NCBI GenBank assembly: GCA_018267275.1
Contig: JAFDYV010000006.1
Coordinates: forward strand, 62,001 to 126,000
Direction: 5' to 3'
Origin: Bacteroidota bacterium
GTDB lineage: Bacteria; Bacteroidota; Bacteroidia; Cytophagales; Cyclobacteriaceae
DNA length: 64,000 nucleotides
In this document: positions 33,221-42,398 of the stretch, one piece after another
Numbering within the stretch: position 1 is the first letter of the stretch
How the letters are laid out: each line of letters opens with the position of its first letter
Notes under the pieces: model-generated
Database searches by the model: none
Seen by the model: the letters and a program-made list of their open reading frames with translations, nothing else
What the model was told of the DNA's origin: nothing
Program-made: the position numbers and the translations under genes

Positions 33221-36142
33221 TTATGCGTTGTTTATCAATGCCGCCAATTGCGTTTTATTGATACGTTCTTTAAATGAAATTTTTATGTTTTGGTCTTTGT
33301 AGTGCTCAGCTAATGCTTCAAAATACTTTTTGGCAAAGTCAATTTTCCCCTTTTCATCTAAGGGTATTGCTGTCGATGATTTATAGCCTTTGGCTTCCAC
33401 TACAAGAAATATTTTGGTGCCTTCTGTGCTTTTGATAGCATAGCAAAAGTCTGGGTTGTAATTGCCTAACGGTGTTTTGATTTTCAGACGTGGAAGTTTT
33501 CCAAAAATTTCAATGCTTTCAGTGTCGGGGTCTTGCTCTACAATTTCCAATTCAAAATCACTATCGTATTCAATCACTTCTTCAAATACCCATTTGGTCT
33601 TCAAAGAAAAGTCGCTTGCAATTTCCTTTTGAAATTTGCCAACACTTCCTATGTCCAAATAAGTTTTTTCTCTTTCGGTCTTGAATACATTTGGCAAACC
33701 TGTTCCGTTAATTCCATCATACTTAATGTTTGCTTTGAGCATCGCAATTAAGTTCTTGTTGATTATTTCGGAAATTTCTCTTTGAGCTTGCTCAGGATTG
33801 TTGCAGAGCATTTTAGTCTTGAAATCATCACTCAACGCATTAAAAACCTTTACAACAAATGAGATAGGCGTTTTGGTGTTGTTTGATAGGGTGCGAACTA
33901 ATTCTAAATAATCAACTTTGCTTTTGTAGGAAACCTTATCGGTTAATTTTTCTGTTATCGCTCCCTCTTCGCCAATCTTTTTCACATTAAGCTCTGCACG
34001 GATTGTTTGTAGCAAAATTTCTTCAATGTTTACAGCTTCTATTTGTGTTTTTATGTTTTGAATCAATTGGCCTTCTTGTTCTTCCTTCAAAGATTCTAAT
34101 AAATAGAAGGCATTTTTATTGATAGCGTTCCATAGGGTTTGAAACTCATGCAGGTGTGTTGATTTTATGAAAACCTTCTTTTTAGGTTTGACCTTTTTTG
34201 CATCTTGAATGTATTTGTTTGCATCGGTGGCAAATAAACCTTCAATTGCTTTTACTTGTTCTTCGGGCAAATTTTGTTCCTTAAGTATGGCTGAAAACTC
34301 TGGGGACTTTTCATAGATCTTTTGTCCGTCAACAATAGCCTTACGAACAATCATTTTCTTTTCTTTCAACACATCATCAACCAACGTAACGATTGTATCA
34401 TCATCAAAGCCTGATTTTTCTTTGAGTATCTTAATGAGTTCCTGTTCTGTAAATGTTTCAGAAATCAGGAATGAATTACTCAAAATCTCGTTTTGTATTG
34501 CCTCAACAAATCCGTACTCTTTGCTTGAAACAATTACGTCTAGGTTATTGATTTTCCAAAATGCTTCCTGGTCATCATTCAGATTTTTAAGCGTGTTACG
34601 TTGTAAATTTTGATTTACACAAATTCGTAAACCACGCCCAATTTGTTGAAGTTTGGATATTTCGCTTCCTTGATTAGATAATTTACAAATGGTAAATACA
34701 TTGGGGTTGTCCCAACCTTCTTGCAAAGCCCAAATGGAAAAAATGAAGCGTGTAGGACTTTCAAACGAAAGTAATTTCTTTTTGTCTTTCAGAATTTCAT
34801 CGACTCCTGCTTTTATTTTTTCGTCTGCGTTTCCTTTATCGCCTGAAAAATATCCTTTATGAACTTGCAAAAGATTGTCGCTGTCAGAATCGTTTTGCAA
34901 GAATTTATAATACTCGCTTGTTTGGTCAAGTTTGCCTACTATATCGCTGTATTGCTTTTTGTATTCTTCCTCAAAAATGGTTCTGATTTTCGGATTCTCG
35001 CCACGAAACAAACTGGTGTCGCTCTCCATAAAAAATAAGGTGAGAGCCTTTATTCCTTGCTCGAACAATCCTTCTTCCTTTTCAAAATGTATTTTGATTG
35101 TTTCCTTAATCATTGCCCGCAAGGATTCGTCTGATAAAGAATAATCAACTTTTTCAATGGTATCGTCTGCTAAAACAATGGTGTCTTTGTTTATTTTCTT
35201 TATGCTCTTACCGTTGAAAACTGAACCAACGCCCAATTCTCGTTTCGCAATAATTCCGTTGGTTAATGTGTTTACAAAAGCCTTGTTTACTGTTCCTACT
35301 TTTTCAATTCCAATGAGTGTATCTGTATTTTCCACTACATCTTGCGTATAAACCACAATTTTCTTAACTAAACTTTGTCTGAAGGAGGAAATGCTGTCTA
35401 ATGCATACGCTACGTTTGACAAAAGCAAACTGTCTTTCTTTTTTGGGAATGTTGCCCCAAAACGCAAGAAGTAATTTTCAAAACCATCAAAATAAGTTTT
35501 AAAGGCATTACCTTCAAAACGGTGCGGTTCGTCCATTATCACAATTGGATTTAGCCGCTTCAAACATTCCAAATATGATTTTGGCGGTTCCTGATTGTTT
35601 ATAAATAATTCTGGTGCGTTAATATCTTTTTCTAAAGGTCGGTTTAGAATATTGTCTTTGTGGCTGAACGAGCTTGGAGTCATTACCAAAACAGATAAAT
35701 GAGCAGTCCCAATAAATTGCCTTACCGCTGAAATGTTACCTCCCTCGTAAACAAAGGTTTCTATTTCTTTCTCTTTCTCGTTAGCGTAGAAGCTTTTAAA
35801 GTAATCTTTGGTATCTTCTAAGTTTGTTTTTGTTCCCTCTCTGATTGGAACTGTCGGAATAAGAACTATAAATTTTTTGTACCCGAAATGTTTACTCAAC
35901 TCAAAAATGGTTTTGATAAACGTGAACGTTTTACCCGTTCCCGTTTCCATCATTATATCAATGTTTTTAGTGTCTTGAACCGGAAAATTGTATTTGTTGT
36001 TTTTATGGTGTGCTGTCAGTACTTCACAAAAATTCACTTTTTGCCGAAGGCTTTCAAAAAGGCTGGTAATGTTTGTAACACAGTCCTCCTGATAGCTTTG
36101 TATTTCATATTGAAACTGTTTTGTTTCCGTTTTTGTCGTCAT
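33221..36142 (-). CDS. res: type III restriction enzyme Res, helicase-nuclease
   Basis: A 973-residue SF2 helicase plus endonuclease. Walker A is TGTGKT at 67-72, motif II IVIMDEPHRFEG near 210, and a later helicase motif QQIGRGLRICVNQ near 500. The C-terminal PD-(D/E)XK nuclease is PDFCYAIKSTEGTK followed by LVVEAKGY near residues 915-935. It pairs with Mod and cleaves unmodified DNA after ATP-dependent one-dimensional movement. It is divergent from the helicase-nuclease gene at 36246 across about 100 bp and leads the leftward res-mod operon. Confidence 0.93.
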   Translation of the reverse strand: MTTKTETKQFQYEIQSYQEDCVTNITSLFESLRQKVNFCEVLTAHHKNNKYNFPVQDTKNIDIMMETGTGKTFTFIKTIFELSKHFGYKKFIVLIPTVPIREGTKTNLEDTKDYFKSFYANEKEKEIETFVYEGGNISAVRQFIGTAHLSVLVMTPSSFSHKDNILNRPLEKDINAPELFINNQEPPKSYLECLKRLNPIVIMDEPHRFEGNAFKTYFDGFENYFLRFGATFPKKKDSLLLSNVAYALDSISSFRQSLVKKIVVYTQDVVENTDTLIGIEKVGTVNKAFVNTLTNGIIAKRELGVGSVFNGKSIKKINKDTIVLADDTIEKVDYSLSDESLRAMIKETIKIHFEKEEGLFEQGIKALTLFFMESDTSLFRGENPKIRTIFEEEYKKQYSDIVGKLDQTSEYYKFLQNDSDSDNLLQVHKGYFSGDKGNADEKIKAGVDEILKDKKKLLSFESPTRFIFSIWALQEGWDNPNVFTICKLSNQGSEISKLQQIGRGLRICVNQNLQRNTLKNLNDDQEAFWKINNLDVIVSSKEYGFVEAIQNEILSNSFLISETFTEQELIKILKEKSGFDDDTIVTLVDDVLKEKKMIVRKAIVDGQKIYEKSPEFSAILKEQNLPEEQVKAIEGLFATDANKYIQDAKKVKPKKKVFIKSTHLHEFQTLWNAINKNAFYLLESLKEEQEGQLIQNIKTQIEAVNIEEILLQTIRAELNVKKIGEEGAITEKLTDKVSYKSKVDYLELVRTLSNNTKTPISFVVKVFNALSDDFKTKMLCNNPEQAQREISEIINKNLIAMLKANIKYDGINGTGLPNVFKTEREKTYLDIGSVGKFQKEIASDFSLKTKWVFEEVIEYDSDFELEIVEQDPDTESIEIFGKLPRLKIKTPLGNYNPDFCYAIKSTEGTKIFLVVEAKGYKSSTAIPLDEKGKIDFAKKYFEALAEHYKDQNIKISFKERINKTQLAALINNA

Positions 36143-36245
36143 TGATTGTTCTTAAGCCAACTAAGTGGTTAAAATACAAAAACGAATAATAATTCTCGCT
36201 ATTTTAGGATGTTAAAATGCCAGCCTCAGCATTCCATTTATCGAT

Positions 36246-39200
36246 ATGAAGTATAACAAAACCCAACTCCAAAAGTCGGCCAGTGACTTATCTAACTATC
36301 TTGGATGTAAGCATTTAAGTCGGCTTGATCTTTCCGTTGCAATGGGCGAACGAAAGGCTCCGGATTGGCAAGATCCGGCTTCGGCTATTCTTGCTCAGCG
36401 TGGTCAGGAACATGAAGATGCTTATGTGAAATTTATAAAGGACAAAGGGCATAGCGTGGTAGACCTAATTGGTCAACCCACGGAGGCAACGGTTGCGGCA
36501 ATGAAAAATGGAGCTGATGTTATTACGCAGGCGAATTTAGGTAACGAAAATTGGGTGGGACGAGCCGATTTCTTAATAAAAGTACCGGGCACTTCACGGT
36601 TTGGCAATTGGGCGTACGAAATCGAGGATACAAAGCTATCTCAAGAAACCAAGGCAGGAACCATTCTTCAGCTAAGTTTATATACTGACTTATTAGAACA
36701 ACTGCAAGGGTTTAGTCCCAAGAATATGACGGTTGTAAAGCCGGGTAATAGTTTTGAAAAAGAAATCTTCCTCGTTTCAGATTTCAGCGCGTACTATCGG
36801 TTAGTGAAGAGATCATATGAAGCTTATCTAAACGAGAATGACCCCCAAACTTATCCATATCCCGTTGCTCATTGCGATTACTGCCGTTGGTGGAAGGAGT
36901 GCGATGATAAAAGACGTGCTGATGATCACTTGTCGTTGATTGCTGGAATGCGCTCGCTACAAATGGTGGAGTTGGAAAAACACAACATCACCAAGCTGGA
37001 GCAATTTGCGAAAGCTGAAAAGCCCTTACCGGAAAAGCCAGAGCGAGGTAATAAGCAGACGTATGTTAAAATCCACAATCAAGCCAAGATACAGCTTAGG
37101 GGTAGAAAAGAAGGTTTAGTTTATGAGCATCTCGCCTACGAGGCTGAAAAAGGATTGGCGAGATTGCCTCAACCCTCACCAAGCGATATCTATTTTGATA
37201 TTGAAGGTGATCCATTTTGTGACGGTGGCGGCCTTGAATACATATTAGGCTATGTTGTTAAGGAAAAACAGGAAAAGCTATCGTATCATTATTATCAGGC
37301 ACTAAATCATCAGCAGGAAAAAGTTGCCTTCGAAACTTTCATTGATTTTGTAATGGAACGATGGAGAAGAGATGAAGGCATGTTTATCTATCACTTTGCT
37401 CCGTATGAACCCGGAGCAATAAAACGATTGGCTAGTAAACACGGAACGCGAGAGACTGAAGTAGATAAGCTATTGCGTGCTAAACGATTTGTGGATTTGT
37501 ATTCCATTTTCAGGGAGGCACTTCGTGCCAGCGTTGAGCGATACTCTTTAAAGGATCTCGAACTCTTTACAGAATTTAAGCGGAAGGTAGAATTGCGAAC
37601 TGCGGGCGCAGCCAGAAGGCAAGTGGAATTTGCATTGGAGCTAAATGCGATAGAGGCTGTACCGCTAGAAATTCTCAATATTGTAAGAACGTATAATGCA
37701 GATGATTGCTTCGCTACTGAAGCTTTGCACAGCTGGCTTGAAGAAAGACTTGTTGAATTAAAAAAGAAAATTGGAGAAATAGCCCGGCCACTGAATAGCG
37801 ATGGAGCTGCCAGTGATAAAACGCAAGCGCTTGAAGGAGAAGCGTTAGAAGTTTATACTAAATTAGTGTTGGGCTTGCCTGAGGATAAAAGCAATCTTAC
37901 GGATATAGAAAGAGGGCGTTGGGTATTGGCCAACATGATTGAATATTTCAGACGAGAAGAGCGTTGCAATTGGTGGGAATTTTTTGGGACGCAAGGAAAG
38001 GATTTTGAAGATTTGTTGGACGATAGAAATGTAATCATTGGACTTGTGCATACAGGCCGTGATGGCGGCACGGATAAAAATCCAATTCATATATATACTT
38101 TTCCTAATCAGGAAATTTCACTGAGACCCGGCAATGATTTATATGACATTGAGAGGGATACGATACTGAAAATCGGAACACTGGAGGAGATATCCATCTC
38201 AGAAGGAATACTAAAAATTAAAAAAACTCAGAAAACGGTTTACAAACATCCGGCAGGCGTTATCAGTATAGATCAAATTCCATCAGATGTATTAAAGGCG
38301 TCGTTATTAAGTTTTGCTAAATCAGTCGCTACCAATGGAATTGACAGCGATGCCGAGTACCGTGCGGGACGGGATTTATTATTAAGAAACAATCCTAGGC
38401 TAAGTACACAGGCTGGGGGTGATTTAGTTCTGCCTAATGAGGAAACGAGTGTTGCCGCGATAAGGATTTGTAAAGATTTAAACAGCAGCATACTACCCAT
38501 TCAAGGACCACCAGGTACAGGTAAGTCTCATACTGGAGCCGAGATGATTGTTGAGCTTGCAAAATCAGGAATGCGCGTTGGAGTAACAGCCATTAGTCAT
38601 AAAGTAATTCGCGGGCTTCTTGAAAAAGCGCTTAAGATCGCTAAGAAGAAATCAGTCAATCTAAAAGTGGTTGATAAGACCTCTTCAAAGTCTTCAAGTC
38701 CACCTCCAGGATTAACAGAAGAGTCAGACAATACCAAAGCCCTTCTCGCCTTGGATGATGGAAAAGTAGTTGGCGCTACGGCCTGGTTATGGGCGCGTGA
38801 GGATGCAATTGAAAAATTGGATTACCTGTTTGTTGATGAAGCAGGACAAATGTCACTTGCCATGGTGTTGGCTGCATCACGATCAGCAAAAAATATAATT
38901 TTATTAGGTGACCCGCAGCAATTGGAACAGCCACAAAAAGGATCGCATCCTGAAGGAGCTGATGCGGCTGCACTTAATCACATCCTAGGTGAAAATAAAA
39001 CTATGCCTCCGGATAAGGGTTTGTTCTTGAGTATTAGCTGGAGGCTTAATCCAAAAATTTGTGAATTCACCTCTGAAATATATTATGAGAAGAGGTTAAC
39101 AACGGTTAAAGGAACAGAAAGGCAAGTGATAGCTGGCACCGAGAAATTTTCTGGCAGTGGATTATTTTATGTTCCGGTTGCACATGCAGGTAATCAAAGT

Positions 39201-39638
39201 AGATCTATAGAGGAGACAGACACTATTGAAGGAATCGTGCAACATTTACTTAATGGTAATGTGTACTGGACCGATGAAAATGGAGAGGCTAAGAAGTTAT
39301 CGCCATCAGATATTTTAGTGGTAGCACCCTATAATCTTCAGGTGGAAGCGTTGATTAATAAATTGCCAGGCATTGAAGTCGGAACGGTTGATAGATTTCA
39401 AGGGCGCGAAGCACCAGTAGTCATTTACTCCATGACCAGTTCTTCACCCGAAGATGCGCCACGCGGTATGGGTTTTCTTTACAATCCAAACCGTCTTAAT
39501 GTGGCGACCAGTCGAGCTAAATGTGTTTGCATTTTAGTGGCCTCACCCGAAATACTTGTACCTGATTGCCATTCAATTGAGCAAATGAGATATGCGAATG
39601 GTTTGTGTAGGTTTCTGGAATTGGCAAAGGTTATTTAA
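36246..39638 (+). CDS. TM0106-like RecB-type nuclease / RNase H-like / SF1 helicase
   Basis: A 1,130-residue, three-part protein. The N-terminal ~215 residues are a RecB-like nuclease domain ending in the cysteine patch HCDYCRWWKEC near 210. An RNase H-like (DEDD-type) exonuclease domain follows with YFDIEGDP near 317 and YNADDCFATEAL near 485. The C-terminal UPF1/DNA2-type SF1 helicase shows GPPGTGKS at 754-761, LFVDEAGQ near 863, LLGDPQQL and VDRFQGREAPVVIY. It is likely to unwind and degrade nucleic acid. It is rightward, with an adjacent small gene 9 bp downstream. The family is known by annotation only; a defence role is inferred from its neighbours. Confidence 0.85.
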   Translation: MKYNKTQLQKSASDLSNYLGCKHLSRLDLSVAMGERKAPDWQDPASAILAQRGQEHEDAYVKFIKDKGHSVVDLIGQPTEATVAAMKNGADVITQANLGNENWVGRADFLIKVPGTSRFGNWAYEIEDTKLSQETKAGTILQLSLYTDLLEQLQGFSPKNMTVVKPGNSFEKEIFLVSDFSAYYRLVKRSYEAYLNENDPQTYPYPVAHCDYCRWWKECDDKRRADDHLSLIAGMRSLQMVELEKHNITKLEQFAKAEKPLPEKPERGNKQTYVKIHNQAKIQLRGRKEGLVYEHLAYEAEKGLARLPQPSPSDIYFDIEGDPFCDGGGLEYILGYVVKEKQEKLSYHYYQALNHQQEKVAFETFIDFVMERWRRDEGMFIYHFAPYEPGAIKRLASKHGTRETEVDKLLRAKRFVDLYSIFREALRASVERYSLKDLELFTEFKRKVELRTAGAARRQVEFALELNAIEAVPLEILNIVRTYNADDCFATEALHSWLEERLVELKKKIGEIARPLNSDGAASDKTQALEGEALEVYTKLVLGLPEDKSNLTDIERGRWVLANMIEYFRREERCNWWEFFGTQGKDFEDLLDDRNVIIGLVHTGRDGGTDKNPIHIYTFPNQEISLRPGNDLYDIERDTILKIGTLEEISISEGILKIKKTQKTVYKHPAGVISIDQIPSDVLKASLLSFAKSVATNGIDSDAEYRAGRDLLLRNNPRLSTQAGGDLVLPNEETSVAAIRICKDLNSSILPIQGPPGTGKSHTGAEMIVELAKSGMRVGVTAISHKVIRGLLEKALKIAKKKSVNLKVVDKTSSKSSSPPPGLTEESDNTKALLALDDGKVVGATAWLWAREDAIEKLDYLFVDEAGQMSLAMVLAASRSAKNIILLGDPQQLEQPQKGSHPEGADAAALNHILGENKTMPPDKGLFLSISWRLNPKICEFTSEIYYEKRLTTVKGTERQVIAGTEKFSGSGLFYVPVAHAGNQSRSIEETDTIEGIVQHLLNGNVYWTDENGEAKKLSPSDILVVAPYNLQVEALINKLPGIEVGTVDRFQGREAPVVIYSMTSSSPEDAPRGMGFLYNPNRLNVATSRAKCVCILVASPEILVPDCHSIEQMRYANGLCRFLELAKVI

Positions 39639-39647
39639 AATACAGGA

Positions 39648-40214
39648 ATGGCGACAAGAGAATATCAAAATCATTTAGTTGGGTTATTACAGAAGAAATT
39701 ACTTAACGTTAAGAATGAATGGCAGGCATTTCCCAAAGCAAAGAACCAATATGGGCCAAGAGTAGATATTGCGATAGGTCCCTTTAATGATGAAGATTCA
39801 CAAGAAAACTTAACTTCCAAATTCAATGATCTTGTAGCATCAGAACCATATAACGGATTTCTCAAAAAAGCCTATGACCTTCATCATTCAAATCTTGACA
39901 AAGCATTGTATGAGTTCATTAGTCCATCCAGTTACCTTGAGGTAATTCATAAGAATCAAAATTCACGCTGTCTTATTGCTATTGAAATTGAGAGTAAAAA
40001 CTCGAGAAAGCACATAATGGGAAGTATAGTGAATGCAGCTTCACTCGGCCGAATTGGCATTGGAGTTGGGTACGATATGGCAGCCGTTAGGACGTTTTTA
40101 AGGATAATCAATTATCTAAGTTTTCTTAAAGACGTTGGAAAAAATACTTACGAAACTGGAAATTTTCTTGTTCTGACAAAAGAGCAGATGTTTGAACTAA
40201 CGACTGAAGAATAG
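39648..40214 (+). CDS. small PD-(D/E)XK-like protein linked to the helicase-nuclease
   Basis: A 188-residue protein that I do not recognise as a named family. The pattern PRVDIAIGPF near residue 45 followed by CLIAIEIESKNSRKH near 120 matches a D...E-x-E-x-K nuclease core, so a restriction-endonuclease-like fold is plausible. It starts 9 bp after the helicase gene and is probably co-transcribed. It may be an effector or DNA-end-binding partner. It is the last cargo gene before the right transposon end. Confidence 0.55.
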   Translation: MATREYQNHLVGLLQKKLLNVKNEWQAFPKAKNQYGPRVDIAIGPFNDEDSQENLTSKFNDLVASEPYNGFLKKAYDLHHSNLDKALYEFISPSSYLEVIHKNQNSRCLIAIEIESKNSRKHIMGSIVNAASLGRIGIGVGYDMAAVRTFLRIINYLSFLKDVGKNTYETGNFLVLTKEQMFELTTEE

Positions 40215-40340
40215 TTAAATAGTTCATTTATTCATAGCTAGATATCCACAAATACTCAAAATTGAATGTCCCCCTTCTAAATAGGTGAGATTTTCATTAA
40301 GTTACTGCATTAAGGTTTGGGTATTCTACGAAGTAAATAA

Positions 40341-40409
40341 TTAAAAACTTTATTCTGCCAGCTTAAAAACTTTATTCTGCGATCTCAAAAACTTTATTCC
40401 GCTTCCCCA
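40341..40409. repeat. right end with three transposase-binding repeats
   Basis: Three inverted copies of the left-end repeat: 40341-40358, 40362-40380 and 40384-40402 (CTYAAAAACTTTATTC core), spaced 21-22 bp. The element ends in TTCCCCA at 40409, and the duplication GTTAG follows. The 126 bp between the last gene and the first repeat show nothing else. Confidence 0.88.
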
Positions 40410-40414
40410 GTTAG
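40410..40414. repeat. 5-bp target-site duplication, right copy
   Basis: GTTAG, identical to 10623-10627. Confidence 0.85.
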
Positions 40415-40503
40415 CAATATTGACCTGAATAATGAACTAACAATGTAGTAGACAGTCGGCAGTACTAACAGTGAAACGGCACACTGGGTACGGCATTCTA
40501 TTT

Positions 40504-42132
40504 TTACATCTTCCCCTTATCCAACTCCATCGGTATCCTGTCAAATAACTTAATGGCTTGTTGCAGTACTTCGTTGGTTTCGTTGTAGATGGGGAAGAAG
40601 GCCTCGTTGCCCCACACCCTGCGGGCAATCTCGGCTTTCAAATACACCTGAAATAACTTTTTATTTTTTTTCAGGTCTTTGAGGTCGGGTTCGATTTTAT
40701 GCTTTCTGCCTAAATCAACCAAGTAGTTGAGCATGGCATCGGCCACCACAAAATCTTGCTGGTATTTTGCAAACGTCATCTTTTTCAATACGGTGTTGTT
40801 TTGCTCTGCATAGTTAAAAGCAAACTCGCGCAGCACGTTGGCGTAAGAGAGTTCGTTAAAATATTTGCTCGTGAGCGTGGTATCTAACGGTACAAAATAG
40901 TCGGGCATAATGCCGCCACCGCCATACACCGTGCGGCCATTAACTGTTTTATATCGGAGTGAATCGTTGAAGTGGATACTATCGGGTGTAAAAAACTCTC
41001 CGTTCTTATAGCGCTTCACCATGTCTTTGTCGTATTCGTCCAGGTTTTCGTAGGGCTTTTGAATGGAGCGGCCGCTGGGCGTGTAGTATCTTGAAATGGT
41101 AAGCCGCACTTCTGAGCCATCGCTCAAATTGAACGGGCGCTGCACCAACCCTTTGCCGAACGAGCGCCTGCCCACCACCAACGCGCGGTCGTTGTCTTGC
41201 AGCGCACCGCTTACAATCTCTGATGCTGAAGCGCTGCCTTCGTTGACGAGCACAATCAAATCTCCTTTTTCAAAATCTCCCTTCTCGGTTGCAAGGGCAT
41301 CTTCATCATATCGTTTTTCCTGGCCTTTCGTGAATACAATCTTTTCGCCCTTAGGCAAAAACTCATCGGCTATGGCAATGGCTTGGTCCATGTAGCCGCC
41401 CGGATTTCCTTGCAAGTCGAGCACCAATTTTTTCATGCCCTCTTTGCGAAGTTTTATCATGGCATCGTGCACTTCTTGGTGGGTGTTTTGCGAGAAGCGG
41501 TTTACTTTAATGTAGCCAATATCAGGCGCTACCAGGTAAGCTGCATCAACGGAAAATTGTGGAATTTTATCGCGAATAATTGTAAATGTAATCGGCTCTT
41601 TTTTGCCTTTGCGCATCACTTCAATTTTTACTTCGGTGCCTTTGGGGCCTTTGAGGTAGCGCATCACATCTAAGTTGGTGAGCTTGGTGTTGGCAATTAC
41701 TTTGTCATTCACTTTCACAATTTTGTCACCGGGGCGCAAACCCACCGCTTCCGAAGGGCCTCCACTCAACGCGGCTACCACCGTAAGCGTGTCGTTAAAA
41801 ATACTAAATTCAATGCCGATGCCTTCAAAGTTGCCTTGTAAGTCTTCGTTGGCGGCCACGCGGTCTTTGCTAGAGATGTAGGCCGAGTGTGGATCTAACT
41901 TGCCCAACATGTGGGCGATGGCATCTTCCACCAAGTCATCGGTTTTGGTTTCGTCTACATATTCTGATTTTACCAAATTCAATACCTCACGCAGTTTTTG
42001 CACATCACGGCTCACTTCGCTGCCCCCCGATTTGTTGGTGAGACCCGCGCCCAGCAGCACGCCACCGGCAATGCCAATGCACAAAATGAGAGGCAAACTG
42101 ATTTGGTAACTGGAGTTTTTATTTTCGCTCAT
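40504..42132 (-). CDS. S41 family C-terminal processing protease
   Basis: A 542-residue membrane-anchored serine protease. A single N-terminal helix (ISLPLILCIGIAGGVLLGAG) anchors it in the inner membrane, facing the periplasm. A PDZ domain is seen around 95-180 (GIGIEFSIFNDTLTVV, GLRPGDKIVKVND). The catalytic core has the serine in LVNEGSASASEIVSGAL near 310 and lysine in GRRSFGKGLVQ near 335, the Ser/Lys dyad of Ctp/Prc proteases. It trims C-termini of envelope proteins. Its 3' end faces the right end of the transposon; before insertion hmgA would have been the next gene downstream. Confidence 0.93.
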   Translation of the reverse strand: MSENKNSSYQISLPLILCIGIAGGVLLGAGLTNKSGGSEVSRDVQKLREVLNLVKSEYVDETKTDDLVEDAIAHMLGKLDPHSAYISSKDRVAANEDLQGNFEGIGIEFSIFNDTLTVVAALSGGPSEAVGLRPGDKIVKVNDKVIANTKLTNLDVMRYLKGPKGTEVKIEVMRKGKKEPITFTIIRDKIPQFSVDAAYLVAPDIGYIKVNRFSQNTHQEVHDAMIKLRKEGMKKLVLDLQGNPGGYMDQAIAIADEFLPKGEKIVFTKGQEKRYDEDALATEKGDFEKGDLIVLVNEGSASASEIVSGALQDNDRALVVGRRSFGKGLVQRPFNLSDGSEVRLTISRYYTPSGRSIQKPYENLDEYDKDMVKRYKNGEFFTPDSIHFNDSLRYKTVNGRTVYGGGGIMPDYFVPLDTTLTSKYFNELSYANVLREFAFNYAEQNNTVLKKMTFAKYQQDFVVADAMLNYLVDLGRKHKIEPDLKDLKKNKKLFQVYLKAEIARRVWGNEAFFPIYNETNEVLQQAIKLFDRIPMELDKGKM

Positions 42133-42398
42133 CGGTTCAACAAGTTGTAATTCTTTTTTAACGTAGGCTTTTACCTAAGGTTATGGCAAAAATGTGCCAA
42201 AAAAGTGATTTTCGCTATGTGGCTCGGTGACCTCCCTGGTTAAAAATCAAAAATCACAGGGAACACTGACGGCCACCGAGAAACTTGTTGAGCCTATTCG
42301 ATGCCTTCTCTACGGCTCTCTGTGACCCCGTGGTTAAACACAAATACGCAACAAAACACCTTGGCTAAATGCACCGCAATTTTTACCTTTACAAACTG
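42133..42398. repeat. spacer with imperfect hairpin and decayed heptad repeats
   Basis: CTCGGTG (42223-42229) pairs with CACCGAG (42274-42280), and CCCTG (42234-42238) with CAGGG (42257-42261). The following CTCTGTGACCCCGTGGTTAAA resembles the degenerate 7-bp GTGACTC-type repeats of some environmental bacteria. A related trace lies at 4684-4745. No gene is seen. Confidence 0.4.

Larger units (their letters stand above)
10628..40409. mobile_element. Tn7-like transposon carrying a defence island (29,782 bp)
   Basis: Both boundaries are read directly: 5'-TGGGG at 10628, CCCCA-3' at 40409 and flanking 5-bp GTTAG duplications. The two ends match in inverted orientation as TGGGGWARCRGAATAAAG. The core operon tnsA-tnsB-tnsC-tniQ-tniQ occupies 10786-18533, and the remaining ~22 kb is cargo: regulators, a Bil-like ubiquitin-like operon, Wadjet, type III restriction-modification and a helicase-nuclease unit. 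No tnsE, cas genes or CRISPR array are recognised. The tns genes are visibly more AT-rich than the chromosome on either side, while parts of the cargo are not, suggesting separately acquired modules. All key motifs look intact, so it could be active. Confidence 0.92.

Noticed and set aside
10628..40409. CRISPR-associated transposon
   Set aside because: TniQ and TnsABC genes are present, but no cas gene and no direct-repeat/spacer array is seen anywhere in the element.
40415..40503. Attachment site in the 3' end of the S41 protease gene
   Set aside because: The insertion lies 89 nt beyond its stop codon, farther than the Tn7-glmS spacing. It is not excluded, but the hmgA side is closer and adjacent to the tniQ end.
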